The notes beneath the pieces are model-generated. The model saw nothing but the letters and a program-made list of their open reading frames with translations, was not told the DNA's origin and did no database searches. Shown piece after piece: positions 27,514-36,173 of a stretch of 64,000 nucleotides of DNA. Source of the DNA: CAYYNQ01 sp964473105 (lineage in GTDB: Bacteria > Sumerlaeota > Sumerlaeia > MVZB01); contig CAYYNQ010000058.1 of the NCBI GenBank assembly GCA_964473105.1, positions 54,335 through 118,334 on the forward strand. The letters are read 5' to 3'. Numbering within the stretch: position 1 is the first letter of the stretch; every line of letters starts with the position of its first letter. A program made the translations under genes and the position numbers.

Positions 27514-28545
27514 TCAATCCTGATCCTGTGTGGGGATTGTGATTTCCAAAAGGGTTGTCACCTCATCAAATCGAGCGGCTATATCGAAGGAACCTGGATG
27601 GGGGATCAACAACATCTCGCCCCTCCTGAAGGAGGTTTCACCGCTACCACCGGACAGCCAGACCTGGCCACAGCCCTCGAGCACAAACCATACCACCATG
27701 CTGCTGGAACATTCACATACGATGCAACCGGAACGATAATGCCTCCTCATGACCCTGAAATGCCGGCACGCGGCCAGTTGTTGCGCCGCGTGGGAACCAC
27801 TTGCCCGAAGCGGCCCGGGGTCGGCTGGCATGCATGGCTCGAAGGATAGGCATTGCATGGCCTGGCGGACATGCATCTCCCGACCGGTACGCCCCCAGTC
27901 AAACAACCGAAACGTGGTATCGCTCGGCGTCTGGATTTCCAGCGCCAGAACCCCACCGCCCATTGCATGCAGGGTCCCGCCGGGAACATAGTGGCAGTCT
28001 CCCGACCTGACTGCCTCGCGATTGAGCAATGAGACCACTGCGCCCACATTCCCGGCCCGGACCACGGATTCAAATTCCGGCGGCGTGACACCCGGCCTGA
28101 CCCCCTTGTAAATCACGGCATCCGGGCGGGCTTCAAGGATATACCATGCTTCACTCTTGAGAAATGCACCGGGGTGCTGTTGAACATAAGTCTCATCCGG
28201 ATGAACCTGCAGTGACGCAAGTTGATCAAGGTCGAGGATCTTGATCAGCAGAGGGAAACCATTCATCAACCGATTGCTTTTCCCGAAAAGATCGGAACCA
28301 TGGTCGATGACAACCTGACGGAGCGTCTTGCCTTTGAGCGGTCCGTTGCGGACGATCGAATGTTCCGCCCCCCCGCCACCACCCGAAGAACTGCTCGAAT
28401 TAAGATCGGTCAATTCCCAGGATTCACCAATCAGAAACTCGGGTCCACCGGGCAGCTTACGCCCGAGTTTTTCAAGACCTCGCCCGCCCCAGGTCTTCTC
28501 CTTATAGATCGGGTGAAATTTAAGCGGATAAAAAATGCCTGACAT
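27514..28545 (-). CDS. manA: Mannose-6-phosphate isomerase, class I
   Basis: The 343-residue cytoplasmic enzyme interconverts mannose 6-phosphate and fructose 6-phosphate. Zinc-site motifs are visible: LQVHPDE (His 115), KSEAWYIL (Glu 132) and VPGGTLHAMG (His 193), followed by LEIQTPSDTTFRLFDWGR. The N-terminus FYPLKFHPIYKEKTWGG is typical of the short bacterial form. An odd low-complexity run of Ser then Gly (residues 50-59) sits in a surface loop after the first strands. The gene fits a sugar-catabolic setting feeding fructose 6-phosphate, though whether mannose is the relevant sugar here is not shown. Confidence 0.9.
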   Translation of the reverse strand: MSGIFYPLKFHPIYKEKTWGGRGLEKLGRKLPGGPEFLIGESWELTDLNSSSSSGGGGGAEHSIVRNGPLKGKTLRQVVIDHGSDLFGKSNRLMNGFPLLIKILDLDQLASLQVHPDETYVQQHPGAFLKSEAWYILEARPDAVIYKGVRPGVTPPEFESVVRAGNVGAVVSLLNREAVRSGDCHYVPGGTLHAMGGGVLALEIQTPSDTTFRLFDWGRTGREMHVRQAMQCLSFEPCMPADPGPLRASGSHAAQQLAACRHFRVMRRHYRSGCIVCECSSSMVVWFVLEGCGQVWLSGGSGETSFRRGEMLLIPHPGSFDIAARFDEVTTLLEITIPTQDQD

Positions 28546-28853
28546 CGGATCGAAAAAACCGCCATGTCATGATGGATCATTGCAGGACTTGATGTGAGAT
28601 CGGGCGAAACCCGATGGCAACACGCGCCCGTTCATACTATCGGCATAACCGTCCATTCTGTCAAGTTGCAGGCCGTCTCATGAATGACTGCATTCATCCA
28701 CGGGACAAAAATATTTCATCGGATTCAACGAGTCATCCCCGGGTATAAAACAAGCTTTCAACTTGCCATTCAGAGACAAATCGTGAAGGATGTAACGGGC
28801 GTGAAATCACGCCGTCATCCATCAAGGCAACCGTCAAAACAAGTGGAGACGTG
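28546..28853. other. Divergent intergenic region, no gene
   Basis: It separates the minus-strand isomerase from the plus-strand catabolic operon and should hold both start regions. The only structure noted is a short hairpin, ATCGGG (28599-28604) with CCCGAT (28610-28615), and GGAG just before the operon start. Confidence 0.4.
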
Positions 28854-29927
28854 ATGGGAACAGAATCACGTAAATTGAATGTCGGGGTGCTGGGCTGCGG
28901 CCCGATCGCCCAGATGGCCCACCTGGAAGTCGCCAGGAAGGCCTCCAATACCAGGTTGCATGCAATCTGCGATGTCTCCACGGATCTGACGGACCGTATT
29001 TCCGTTATTCATCAACCCGATGTGATCTACCACGATTTCGACCGGATGCTTTCGGACTCGAACCTGGAAGCGGTCATCATCGCGACAAGTGATGAGTTTC
29101 ACGTCCCGCTTTGCATGAAAGCCATCGAGGCCGGCAAGCATGTCCTGGTTGAGAAACCGCTGGGTGTCACTGTCGAGGAATGCCTGGAACTGCAGCACAG
29201 GGTCAGGGAGACGGGACTCGTACTGCAGGTCGGTCATAACAGGAGATTCGACCCGGGTGTCACCCACGCCCGCAAGTTCATCGATCAGGAAATGGGCCAG
29301 ATCCTTGCCATGAAGGCCTGGTACTACGACTCGACGGAACGTTATACGATGACAGACAACGTGCTGCCGGTCGTCATCCGGTCGGAAAGCTCAAGACAAC
29401 CTCCGGTGGACCCCAAGTCCAACAAGCAACGTTACTTCATGCTGGCCCACGGCAGTCATCTCGTTGACTTGGCACGATTTCTCGTGGGAAACATCCTCCG
29501 CGTACGAGCCCGGCACCTGCAGCGGTTCGAATCCTACTCCTGGTTTGTCGATACCGAGTTCGAGGACGGCACCCTCGGGCATCTGGACCTGATCATTCCC
29601 ATTCGGGGCGATTACGAGGAGGGATTTCGGATCTTCGGCGAAAACGGCAGCGTCCACGGCCGACTTCACATGCCCTGGTACCACAAGGCTGGCTCGGTTG
29701 AATGTTATTCCGCCAAGGACGGGCTCTTTCATCGGCCACTGGGTGCAGATGGGCACAGCTATCGGAGACAACTGGAGGGCTTCGCCGATTCCATCCTGAA
29801 CAGCAGCCCCCTGCATGGCGCCGGAATTGAAGACGGGGTCGAGACAGTGCGGACCATGGGCGCCATTTCACGTTCCGTCGATTCCGGTAACTGGGTCGAT
29901 CTTGCCAGCGTGGCGGGGACGGTCTGA
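28854..29927 (+). CDS. Gfo/Idh/MocA-family NAD(P)-dependent sugar oxidoreductase
   Basis: The ATG at 28854 has GGAG five bases upstream. A GTG one codon earlier is possible. The N-terminal Rossmann motif is GVLGCGPIAQMAHL, followed by the family hallmark EKPLGVT and a C-terminal alpha/beta domain (GHNRRFDPG onward). Such enzymes oxidise or reduce sugars, inositols or their phosphates in the cytoplasm. Its stop overlaps the next start by one base (TGATG), making it the first gene of a tightly coupled four-gene unit with a sugar isomerase, a hydrolase and a pentulose-phosphate epimerase. The precise sugar is unknown. Confidence 0.92.
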   Translation: MGTESRKLNVGVLGCGPIAQMAHLEVARKASNTRLHAICDVSTDLTDRISVIHQPDVIYHDFDRMLSDSNLEAVIIATSDEFHVPLCMKAIEAGKHVLVEKPLGVTVEECLELQHRVRETGLVLQVGHNRRFDPGVTHARKFIDQEMGQILAMKAWYYDSTERYTMTDNVLPVVIRSESSRQPPVDPKSNKQRYFMLAHGSHLVDLARFLVGNILRVRARHLQRFESYSWFVDTEFEDGTLGHLDLIIPIRGDYEEGFRIFGENGSVHGRLHMPWYHKAGSVECYSAKDGLFHRPLGADGHSYRRQLEGFADSILNSSPLHGAGIEDGVETVRTMGAISRSVDSGNWVDLASVAGTV

Positions 29928-30799
29928 TGCGGCTCGGGATTTTCGCGAGGACGTTTGAACGCCCAACACTTGGCCAGGTTCTCGATGCCATCACGAATCA
30001 TCAGCTGGATTGCGTGCAGTTCAACATGACCTGCGCCAGGATGCCATCGATGCCCGATCGGATCGACCTTGGAACACCCGGCATCATCCGGGATGAGATG
30101 GCTGCACGCGCAATCACGATGGCCGCCGTCTCAGGCACCTACAACATGATCCATCCTGATGTCCATGAACGCCGACAGGGACACCAGCGTCTCGGCACAT
30201 TGGCATCCGCCTGCACAGAGATGGGAACATCCATCATCACCCTGTGCACGGGAACACGTGACCCTGAAGACAAATGGCGACGTCATCCCGACAATGATTC
30301 AACCGAGGCCTGGGAAGACCTGCTCACATCCATGAGCGAGGCGCTGGGGATCACCCGGCAATTCGGGATTACACTGGCCATCGAGCCCGAGGTCTCGAAT
30401 GTCGTGGATTCAGCAAAAAAGGCCAGGTTGCTGCTGGACGAAATGCAAAGTCCGCGGCTCAAGATCATCATGGATCCAGCCAACCTGTTTCATCTGGGCG
30501 AACTGTCCCGAATGCAGGAAATTCTGCGGGAAGCATTCGACCTGCTGGGAGAAGACATTGTCATTGCCCACGCCAAGGATCTGGATCGTGACGGTTCAGC
30601 CGGTGAGATTGCGGCGGGAAAAGGGGTGCTGGATTATCAGGTCTATCTCTCGTTGCTCGCATCCTCGGGATTTGAAGGTCCCCTGATCATGCATGGACTC
30701 AGGGAGAACGAAGTCGGCCCGTCCTCCAGTTTCCTGCGTCGGCAAATTGCCATGTCGGATATGGCCGATGATGCAGGCGCAGCAAAGAGAGCCTGCTGA
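29927..30799 (+). CDS. Sugar phosphate isomerase/epimerase, xylose isomerase-like TIM barrel
   Basis: The 290-residue protein belongs to the AP-endonuclease-2/xylose-isomerase-like TIM-barrel class. Metal-binding positions appear in TLAIEPE (Glu), IIMDPANLFH (Asp) and VIAHAKDLDRDG (His and Asp). Members interconvert or epimerise sugars, keto-sugars or inositol derivatives, commonly next to Gfo/Idh/MocA oxidoreductases as here. It overlaps both neighbours by one base. The distinct ITLCTGTRDPEDKW segment is also usual for the group. Confidence 0.9.
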   Translation: MRLGIFARTFERPTLGQVLDAITNHQLDCVQFNMTCARMPSMPDRIDLGTPGIIRDEMAARAITMAAVSGTYNMIHPDVHERRQGHQRLGTLASACTEMGTSIITLCTGTRDPEDKWRRHPDNDSTEAWEDLLTSMSEALGITRQFGITLAIEPEVSNVVDSAKKARLLLDEMQSPRLKIIMDPANLFHLGELSRMQEILREAFDLLGEDIVIAHAKDLDRDGSAGEIAAGKGVLDYQVYLSLLASSGFEGPLIMHGLRENEVGPSSSFLRRQIAMSDMADDAGAAKRAC

Positions 30800-31629
30800 T
30801 GCCCTTTTTTCGTCATGACGACTTGGATTTCCATTACGTTGATTCAGGCGTCGGAATTCCCTTCATATTCCAGCACGGGCTGGGCGGGAATCTCAACCAG
30901 CCCATCGGGCTTTTCTCCCCGCCACCCGGTATCCGACTGGTCAGCATGGATTGCCGCGGCCACGGTGAAACCCGACCGCTGGGTGTTGGGGGGAAACTGA
31001 CACTGGACCACCTCGTACAGGATCTGCTGGCACTGATGGACCATCTGCAGCTCGACCGTGCCGTGATTGGCGGAATCTCGATGGGAGCGGCCCTGACCCT
31101 GAGACTGGCCGTGGAATTTCCCGATCGAATCCGTGGCCTGATCCTGTCCCGTCCGGCGTGGTTGGAAGGTCCGAATTTCAAAAACATCGAGATCTTCACC
31201 ACGATTGCCCGCCTGATCCAGCAACACGGTCCCGTCGATGGCAAGGAAAGGTTTCTGCAATCCGCCCTTTACCAGGAGATCCTCGCAGAATCGACAGAGT
31301 CAGCAGCCTCTCTCGTGGGGCAGTTCGACGGACCCCGTGCCCAGGAGACACATATCAAACTGGATAAAATTGTCCGTGATGCACCCATCCGCAGCCTGGA
31401 TGAACTGAAGACGATCAGCATACCCACGCTGGTGCTGGCAAACAGGCAGGATCCCATCCATCCCTATGGGTTTGGAAAAATCCTGGCTAGCAAAATCGCG
31501 GGGGCGGTGTTCCGGGAACTGACCCCGAAATCGATCAGCGTGGAACAACATGCCAGGAACGTGCAATCCTGCATTGAGGAATTCCTGACTAGGGAGTTCC
31601 AGAAAGGGGACGAGGTGGCGGGATGTTAA
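30799..31629 (+). CDS. Cytoplasmic alpha/beta hydrolase (lactonase/enol-lactonase-like)
   Basis: The 276-residue protein has no signal peptide. The oxyanion region is QHGLGGNLNQ, the nucleophile elbow is GGISMGAAL, the acid residue is in ANRQDPIHP, and the final His is in SVEQHARNV. The sequence resembles the 3-oxoadipate enol-lactonase group, so hydrolysis of a sugar lactone made by the preceding oxidoreductase is an attractive inference. It starts one base inside the previous stop and its own end overlaps the epimerase gene by seven bases. Confidence 0.87.
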   Translation: MPFFRHDDLDFHYVDSGVGIPFIFQHGLGGNLNQPIGLFSPPPGIRLVSMDCRGHGETRPLGVGGKLTLDHLVQDLLALMDHLQLDRAVIGGISMGAALTLRLAVEFPDRIRGLILSRPAWLEGPNFKNIEIFTTIARLIQQHGPVDGKERFLQSALYQEILAESTESAASLVGQFDGPRAQETHIKLDKIVRDAPIRSLDELKTISIPTLVLANRQDPIHPYGFGKILASKIAGAVFRELTPKSISVEQHARNVQSCIEEFLTREFQKGDEVAGC

Positions 31630-32264
31630 AATGCTCAACCTCATTATGGTCGGCCGACCTGGCCAACCTGGAAGCCGAGATCAAGCGCGTGGAACCTTAT
31701 TCCGATCGATTCCATCTCGATGTTGCAGACGGACACTACGTCCCATCGCTGCTGATGTTTCCGGACCAGGTCAAGGCCTGTCGCCCACATACAGGCCTCC
31801 CGTTTGAGGTCCACCTGATGTGCACCGATCCCGAAGGCTGGGTCGAAGCATTTGTCGATGCCGGCGCCGATATCATCATATTCTATTATGACTCGGCCTC
31901 TGACCCGCAACATATGATCGACCTGATCCATTCCCATGATCTTCGTGCGGGCATCTCCCTGCGGATTGAGGAGCCGGTCGACCTGCTTGACCCTTACTGG
32001 GATCAGCTGGACGTGGTGACGATCCTCGGCACAGCGGTTGGAATCAAAGGGGCGGAAATGGACCCAGCAACACCCGGAAGGATCCGGCAATGTCGGCAGG
32101 TCATCGATGAACGCGGCCTGAAGACGCTGGTCGCGGCCGATGGCGGGATCCGTCGACACACGGTCCCCCTGATCCATGAAGCGGGGGCGGATTATATCGT
32201 CCCGGGTTCACTGATGTTTGGCGAGAACCCAAAGGAAATGCATGCCTGGCTCGCCTCGCTGTAA
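31623..32264 (+). CDS. Ribulose-phosphate 3-epimerase family protein
   Basis: The 213-residue TIM barrel has the epimerase motifs FHLDVADGHYVPS (metal-binding His and catalytic Asp), VHLMCTDP and VAADGGIR. The canonical DxMDGHFVPN is slightly changed to DVADGHYVPS, and IIFYYDS replaces the usual HxE segment. The substrate may therefore be ribulose 5-phosphate or a related ketose phosphate such as allulose 6-phosphate. It ends the coupled operon and would send the product into the pentose phosphate pathway. Confidence 0.87.
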   Translation: MLKCSTSLWSADLANLEAEIKRVEPYSDRFHLDVADGHYVPSLLMFPDQVKACRPHTGLPFEVHLMCTDPEGWVEAFVDAGADIIIFYYDSASDPQHMIDLIHSHDLRAGISLRIEEPVDLLDPYWDQLDVVTILGTAVGIKGAEMDPATPGRIRQCRQVIDERGLKTLVAADGGIRRHTVPLIHEAGADYIVPGSLMFGENPKEMHAWLASL

Positions 32265-32343
32265 AATTCATCTCGTGATCGCCGATGATCGTCCCTCAAT
32301 CAGCGGGGATTTCAGAAATGAAAGGATCTGGAGGAAAATTGGT

Positions 32344-34116
32344 ATGACTTCCCACATGAGATCGATCAGGAAATCCCCGTTATTGCGAGCCAGCATATTC
32401 CTTTCCCTTGTGTCATTCCATACGGGGGTCCCCGGTAAAATCCCAGACACTGAACCGGACCAGATCGTCAAGCACCCTGTCGATACACCCATGCGCGATG
32501 GTGTCACCCTGAGGACAAACATCTATCGCCACCCCGGTCATGATGATCCCCTCCCTGTCCTGCTCCTGCGCACGCCCTATGGCCAGGACGGGTTCGAACG
32601 CGAGGCCCGGCGCATGGCTGCCGGCGGGTATATTGCCGCTACGCAGGATTCACGGGGACGGTTCGCATCAGCCGGCAACTATCCGTTCGTCTGGGGCGAG
32701 CGCCAGGACGGGTTCGATACCATTGAGTGGATTCGCAACCAGCCCTGGTGCAACGGGAAGGTCGGCATGTGGGGCGCCTCCTACATGGGCCTGACCCAGT
32801 GGCTGGCCGCGGCGGAGGGTTCACCCATTGATGCCATGGCACCCACGGCAACCTGCGCGGATGTTTACGAGGATCTGTATCTCGGTGGTGCATACCGAAT
32901 TGCCTTTATCCGCATGGGTTTCCAGGGTGACCTGGTGAATGAACCCCTGAAACCGGACGACCCAACTGACTGGGACAACTGGATCATGCATCTGCCGCTG
33001 ACGGAAATCGATCAGGTCGTTGGTCGCCCCTCACCCTGGCGTATGAGTCTTGTCCGCCACAACCGACCCAATGGATTCTGGAAACAGATTTCCGCATCAC
33101 ATGAAATTGAGAATATGGACATCCCCATGCAGCACGCCGTGGGATATTACGACTTCTTCTGCCGGGGAATGGTGAATGACTTCCAGGCCATGCGTCACCG
33201 CTCGGCGACGACACATTCACGGCACAACCAGCAGCTCATCCTGGGGCCTTGGAACCATGCAACCGGCGTGCCCAAGGTCGAGGATCTCGATTTCGGGGAA
33301 ATCGCCTCGATGGACCCGTCCTTCAGCGGCAAGATAACCCGTAACCTTGCCTGGTTCGACCGACACTTGAAGCAAATCGGCGCAGATGAACCCTTTACGC
33401 CGGTCCTTTATTTCTCGATGGGGGAAAACAGGTGGCATGACGCAACGGACTGGCCGCCACCAGAAGCCGAATACACGCGGATTCATCTCCACTCGGGTGG
33501 CGCGGCCAACACAAGACAGGGTGATGGCCGGCTGGAGTTCCATCCTCCATCAACGGTCCAGATGACCGACCAGTTCAGGACCGACCCCGCGAATCCCATC
33601 CCCTCGGCCCCGGGCCATGAAGACCCGTTCCAAGCCCGCTTCGGTCCATTTGACCAGCAGCTCGCACACGATCGTGATGATGTACTGGTCTACACCACCG
33701 CTCCACTTGAGCAACCGCTGCGGTTTGCCGGGCCGATCAATGCGGACCTGTATGTTTCCACCGACACACCCGATGCCGACTGGATTGTCCTGCTGAATGA
33801 CATCCACCCATCCGGATTCGCACACACGGTGGCATCGGGGATCCTGCGGGGCAGTGCACGCGAATCATTGTTACACCCGTCGCCCATGAAACCCGGCAAG
33901 ATTTATCGCATCCAGGTTGACCTTGGCCACTCGGCTGCAGTCATTCAGCCTGGACACCGCCTCTGCGCCCAGGTCCAGGGGACGCTTTTTCCGGTCTATG
34001 ACCGCAACAAACATACCGGCGAGGGCCCTGACGGGTCAACCACACGCGTCTCGGTGGAGTCGGTCCATCATTCACGACAACACCCCTCGGCCATCCTGCT
34101 GCCGGTGATGAATTAG
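32344..34116 (+). CDS. CocE/NonD-family hydrolase, exported
   Basis: The start at 32344 is preferred because it follows a GGAGG site and gives a signal peptide (SPLLRASIFLSLVSFHTGV). An upstream in-frame ATG at 32218 would overlap the epimerase gene. The approximately 590-residue enzyme has an alpha/beta hydrolase domain with nucleophile Ser 146 in GMWGASYMG and catalytic His in LGPWNHATG. The C-terminal beta-sandwich is typical of X-Pro dipeptidyl peptidase/cocaine-esterase relatives (DWIVLLNDIHPSGFAHTV). Members hydrolyse esters or acyl-amino bonds. An acyl-ester on the glycan is possible, and peptide hydrolysis is the alternative. Confidence 0.88.
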   Translation: MTSHMRSIRKSPLLRASIFLSLVSFHTGVPGKIPDTEPDQIVKHPVDTPMRDGVTLRTNIYRHPGHDDPLPVLLLRTPYGQDGFEREARRMAAGGYIAATQDSRGRFASAGNYPFVWGERQDGFDTIEWIRNQPWCNGKVGMWGASYMGLTQWLAAAEGSPIDAMAPTATCADVYEDLYLGGAYRIAFIRMGFQGDLVNEPLKPDDPTDWDNWIMHLPLTEIDQVVGRPSPWRMSLVRHNRPNGFWKQISASHEIENMDIPMQHAVGYYDFFCRGMVNDFQAMRHRSATTHSRHNQQLILGPWNHATGVPKVEDLDFGEIASMDPSFSGKITRNLAWFDRHLKQIGADEPFTPVLYFSMGENRWHDATDWPPPEAEYTRIHLHSGGAANTRQGDGRLEFHPPSTVQMTDQFRTDPANPIPSAPGHEDPFQARFGPFDQQLAHDRDDVLVYTTAPLEQPLRFAGPINADLYVSTDTPDADWIVLLNDIHPSGFAHTVASGILRGSARESLLHPSPMKPGKIYRIQVDLGHSAAVIQPGHRLCAQVQGTLFPVYDRNKHTGEGPDGSTTRVSVESVHHSRQHPSAILLPVMN

Positions 34117-34189
34117 CCCCGATCCCGATGGTTCGCCCTCAAACTCAACTTCGCGAAGGACGTGATCGCGGGCATGGATAAGCAGTGGA

Positions 34190-36160
34190 TCACCAATGTA
34201 ATTCGAGGTTTGCAACAAAACGTTCGCGCTTCACCCAACGGACATGGTTCTCCCGATAATGATCACGCTGGTATAAGGGGTAATATTGACCCGGCGGGTC
34301 GATGAAAACCACATCATTCCCCTTGATGACCAGCGTGTAGGGCGCGCCCCCGATATTTGTCCTGACGGTTCGCTCGCTGATCGGGAAGCTGATTTCCACC
34401 ACATCACCTTTGCGGGTCTTACCGATCAGCGCGTAACGTCCACGGTATTCAGGAAGCCTGCCCTGACCGTTCACCCCGCACTCAACCTGGTCCGGATCCA
34501 CCCAGTCGGGAATACGAACCTCCAGTTCACAGGATTTCCTGAGGTGAATATCAACCCGTCCCTCGTAGGGGATGTAACTGTGGATATCAGCCCATGGGGA
34601 GGCGTGATTCAGCAGCAAATTCACCCGGAATTGCCCACGCTTCCCATGTGCAATGTGATCCCAGACATAATAGAGGGCACGCGTACCGTTGCTCAGGCAG
34701 CAATGCATGAAAACGTTGCGAACATTGGTTTCCCGCGCAAGCGGGAGGAAATCATTGCCCAGACTCCAGCCCGCAAAAGCACCGACATGCCTCTCCGCAA
34801 CCCGGTCGGCGGTCTCGTTGGCCTGAACCTGTTTTTCTGGAAAATCATCATGTTTTTCAAGGGTTCGCTCCACCCAGTCATGACGCATCATCTGGCTCTC
34901 GGCAAAATGATTCCGTACCCACCTGTCCACATCATCCAAGCATTCCTCCTGTCCCGTATCGGCAAGTTTCAACCCGATCGCGATCATATCGGCAATCTCG
35001 CAGGTTTCAGCCGTCTCAACTTCCCGGTATTGGTAGACCATGTTTCCGCCCTTGTCCTTCATGCGGATCCCCTCGGGGAAAAACCCGACCAACGGGTCAC
35101 CATTGGACTTTCCAAACTCATACCCCGCGCTTGCAAATTCAAGATACTCCCGGTTTCCCGTCACCCGCCCCAGCTCCACAATGCCCAACACAACGGCCGT
35201 ATGATGATGAAAATGATCGAATCCGATGAATGCCCCTTCACCGGAGAATATTTCGCCGTGATACATCATGTAGCGCGCAAGTTTTTCGGCAAGTTCAAGC
35301 GCCGGTTCATGACCGCTCTCACGGTAATACTGGGCAAGGCCCTGAACCAGCCAGCCCGGCAGGCTTGCCCAAAACCCGATCGGCATGGGGGTATCCGGGG
35401 CAACCTCGGCACCGGGGGCAAGTCCGGCCGCCGGTAACCATGCATAATCCCCCCGCACCACCACCAGCTCGGAAAGCCGGGCGATCATCCGATCAATGCT
35501 TTGTTTCCAGACAGGATCGGGACTCTGTAGATCATAAAGTGTCATGGCAGCGATCAACCGCCCGAGAAACGACGGTGTGCAGAACTGGCCCTGTCCCGCA
35601 TCACCAAGAACCGGCTCGACCCATGCAGACCTCGGTTCCCCCCAGGGACGGCCCCTGCCCGGCCAATATGCCAGCCCGTCAGGTCCAATCAGTTGCAGGG
35701 CCACCTCCATCCAGCGCTGATCAACCTGCAGGTTCCAAACACTGCCGGTCATCAGCCGCAGCAAAGGCAGGGCCTCCATCACCTTGTACTGGCAGTTGAT
35801 CGTGTCCACGGTATGCAGTAACACGGGCGGCCTGCGGTAAAAATCAGCCAGGAAATACCATTCATAATCCATCTCGGGATCGGCAATCCCAGTGATGGCC
35901 AGGATCCCCAGTCGGGCGCGCTCGGCGATATCCAGCGTATCGGGCACCAGCTGTTCATATCGCCTGCCCGTCCAGGGTTGCAGTTCAATAAACGGAACTT
36001 CCGGGTTGAAGTAACCGATCGTGGAATTGCGTGCCGGCTCGGGAATATCCCGGGCCGCCCCTTGGACAACAGTGATGGAATGGGCCAGAATCAAGCACAG
36101 CAGGGCACTTGGCCGTCCGGGAAGGCGGTGCGTTCCGATCCATGTGGGGATTTGCATCAT
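34190..36160 (-). CDS. Exported GH127-like (beta-L-arabinofuranosidase-related) protein, copy 1
   Basis: This 656-residue protein has an N-terminal signal (SALLCLILAHSITVVQGA), a helical barrel, and a C-terminal sandwich. The GH127-type metal/nucleophile motifs are conserved: ETAETCEIADM (Glu 385, Cys 387) and FMHCCLSNGT (Cys 487, Cys 488). In the characterised GH127 enzyme a Cys of the CC pair is the nucleophile and three Cys plus Glu bind zinc. The sequence is diverged, so substrate identity is open. It lies 13 bases after copy 2, so the two are probably cotranscribed. A 173-bp stretch near its C-terminus is almost identical to copy 3. Confidence 0.8.
   Translation of the reverse strand: MMQIPTWIGTHRLPGRPSALLCLILAHSITVVQGAARDIPEPARNSTIGYFNPEVPFIELQPWTGRRYEQLVPDTLDIAERARLGILAITGIADPEMDYEWYFLADFYRRPPVLLHTVDTINCQYKVMEALPLLRLMTGSVWNLQVDQRWMEVALQLIGPDGLAYWPGRGRPWGEPRSAWVEPVLGDAGQGQFCTPSFLGRLIAAMTLYDLQSPDPVWKQSIDRMIARLSELVVVRGDYAWLPAAGLAPGAEVAPDTPMPIGFWASLPGWLVQGLAQYYRESGHEPALELAEKLARYMMYHGEIFSGEGAFIGFDHFHHHTAVVLGIVELGRVTGNREYLEFASAGYEFGKSNGDPLVGFFPEGIRMKDKGGNMVYQYREVETAETCEIADMIAIGLKLADTGQEECLDDVDRWVRNHFAESQMMRHDWVERTLEKHDDFPEKQVQANETADRVAERHVGAFAGWSLGNDFLPLARETNVRNVFMHCCLSNGTRALYYVWDHIAHGKRGQFRVNLLLNHASPWADIHSYIPYEGRVDIHLRKSCELEVRIPDWVDPDQVECGVNGQGRLPEYRGRYALIGKTRKGDVVEISFPISERTVRTNIGGAPYTLVIKGNDVVFIDPPGQYYPLYQRDHYRENHVRWVKRERFVANLELHW
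34346..34518 (-). repeat. 173-bp near-identical tract shared with 39943-40115 (inverted)
   Basis: Read on the minus strand, this tract matches 39943-40115 with only three mismatches by my hand alignment. It encodes the C-terminal sandwich segment around PDWVDPDQVECGVNGQG. Sequence on either side drops to ordinary paralogue similarity. This is consistent with recent gene conversion between GH127-like copies 1 and 3. Confidence 0.88.
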
Positions 36161-36173
36161 TTTTAACGGGTAG

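Noticed and set aside
28599..28615. Six-base stem-loop in the divergent region as a terminator
   Set aside because: There is no T-run, the stem is short, and the location between divergent starts makes termination unlikely.
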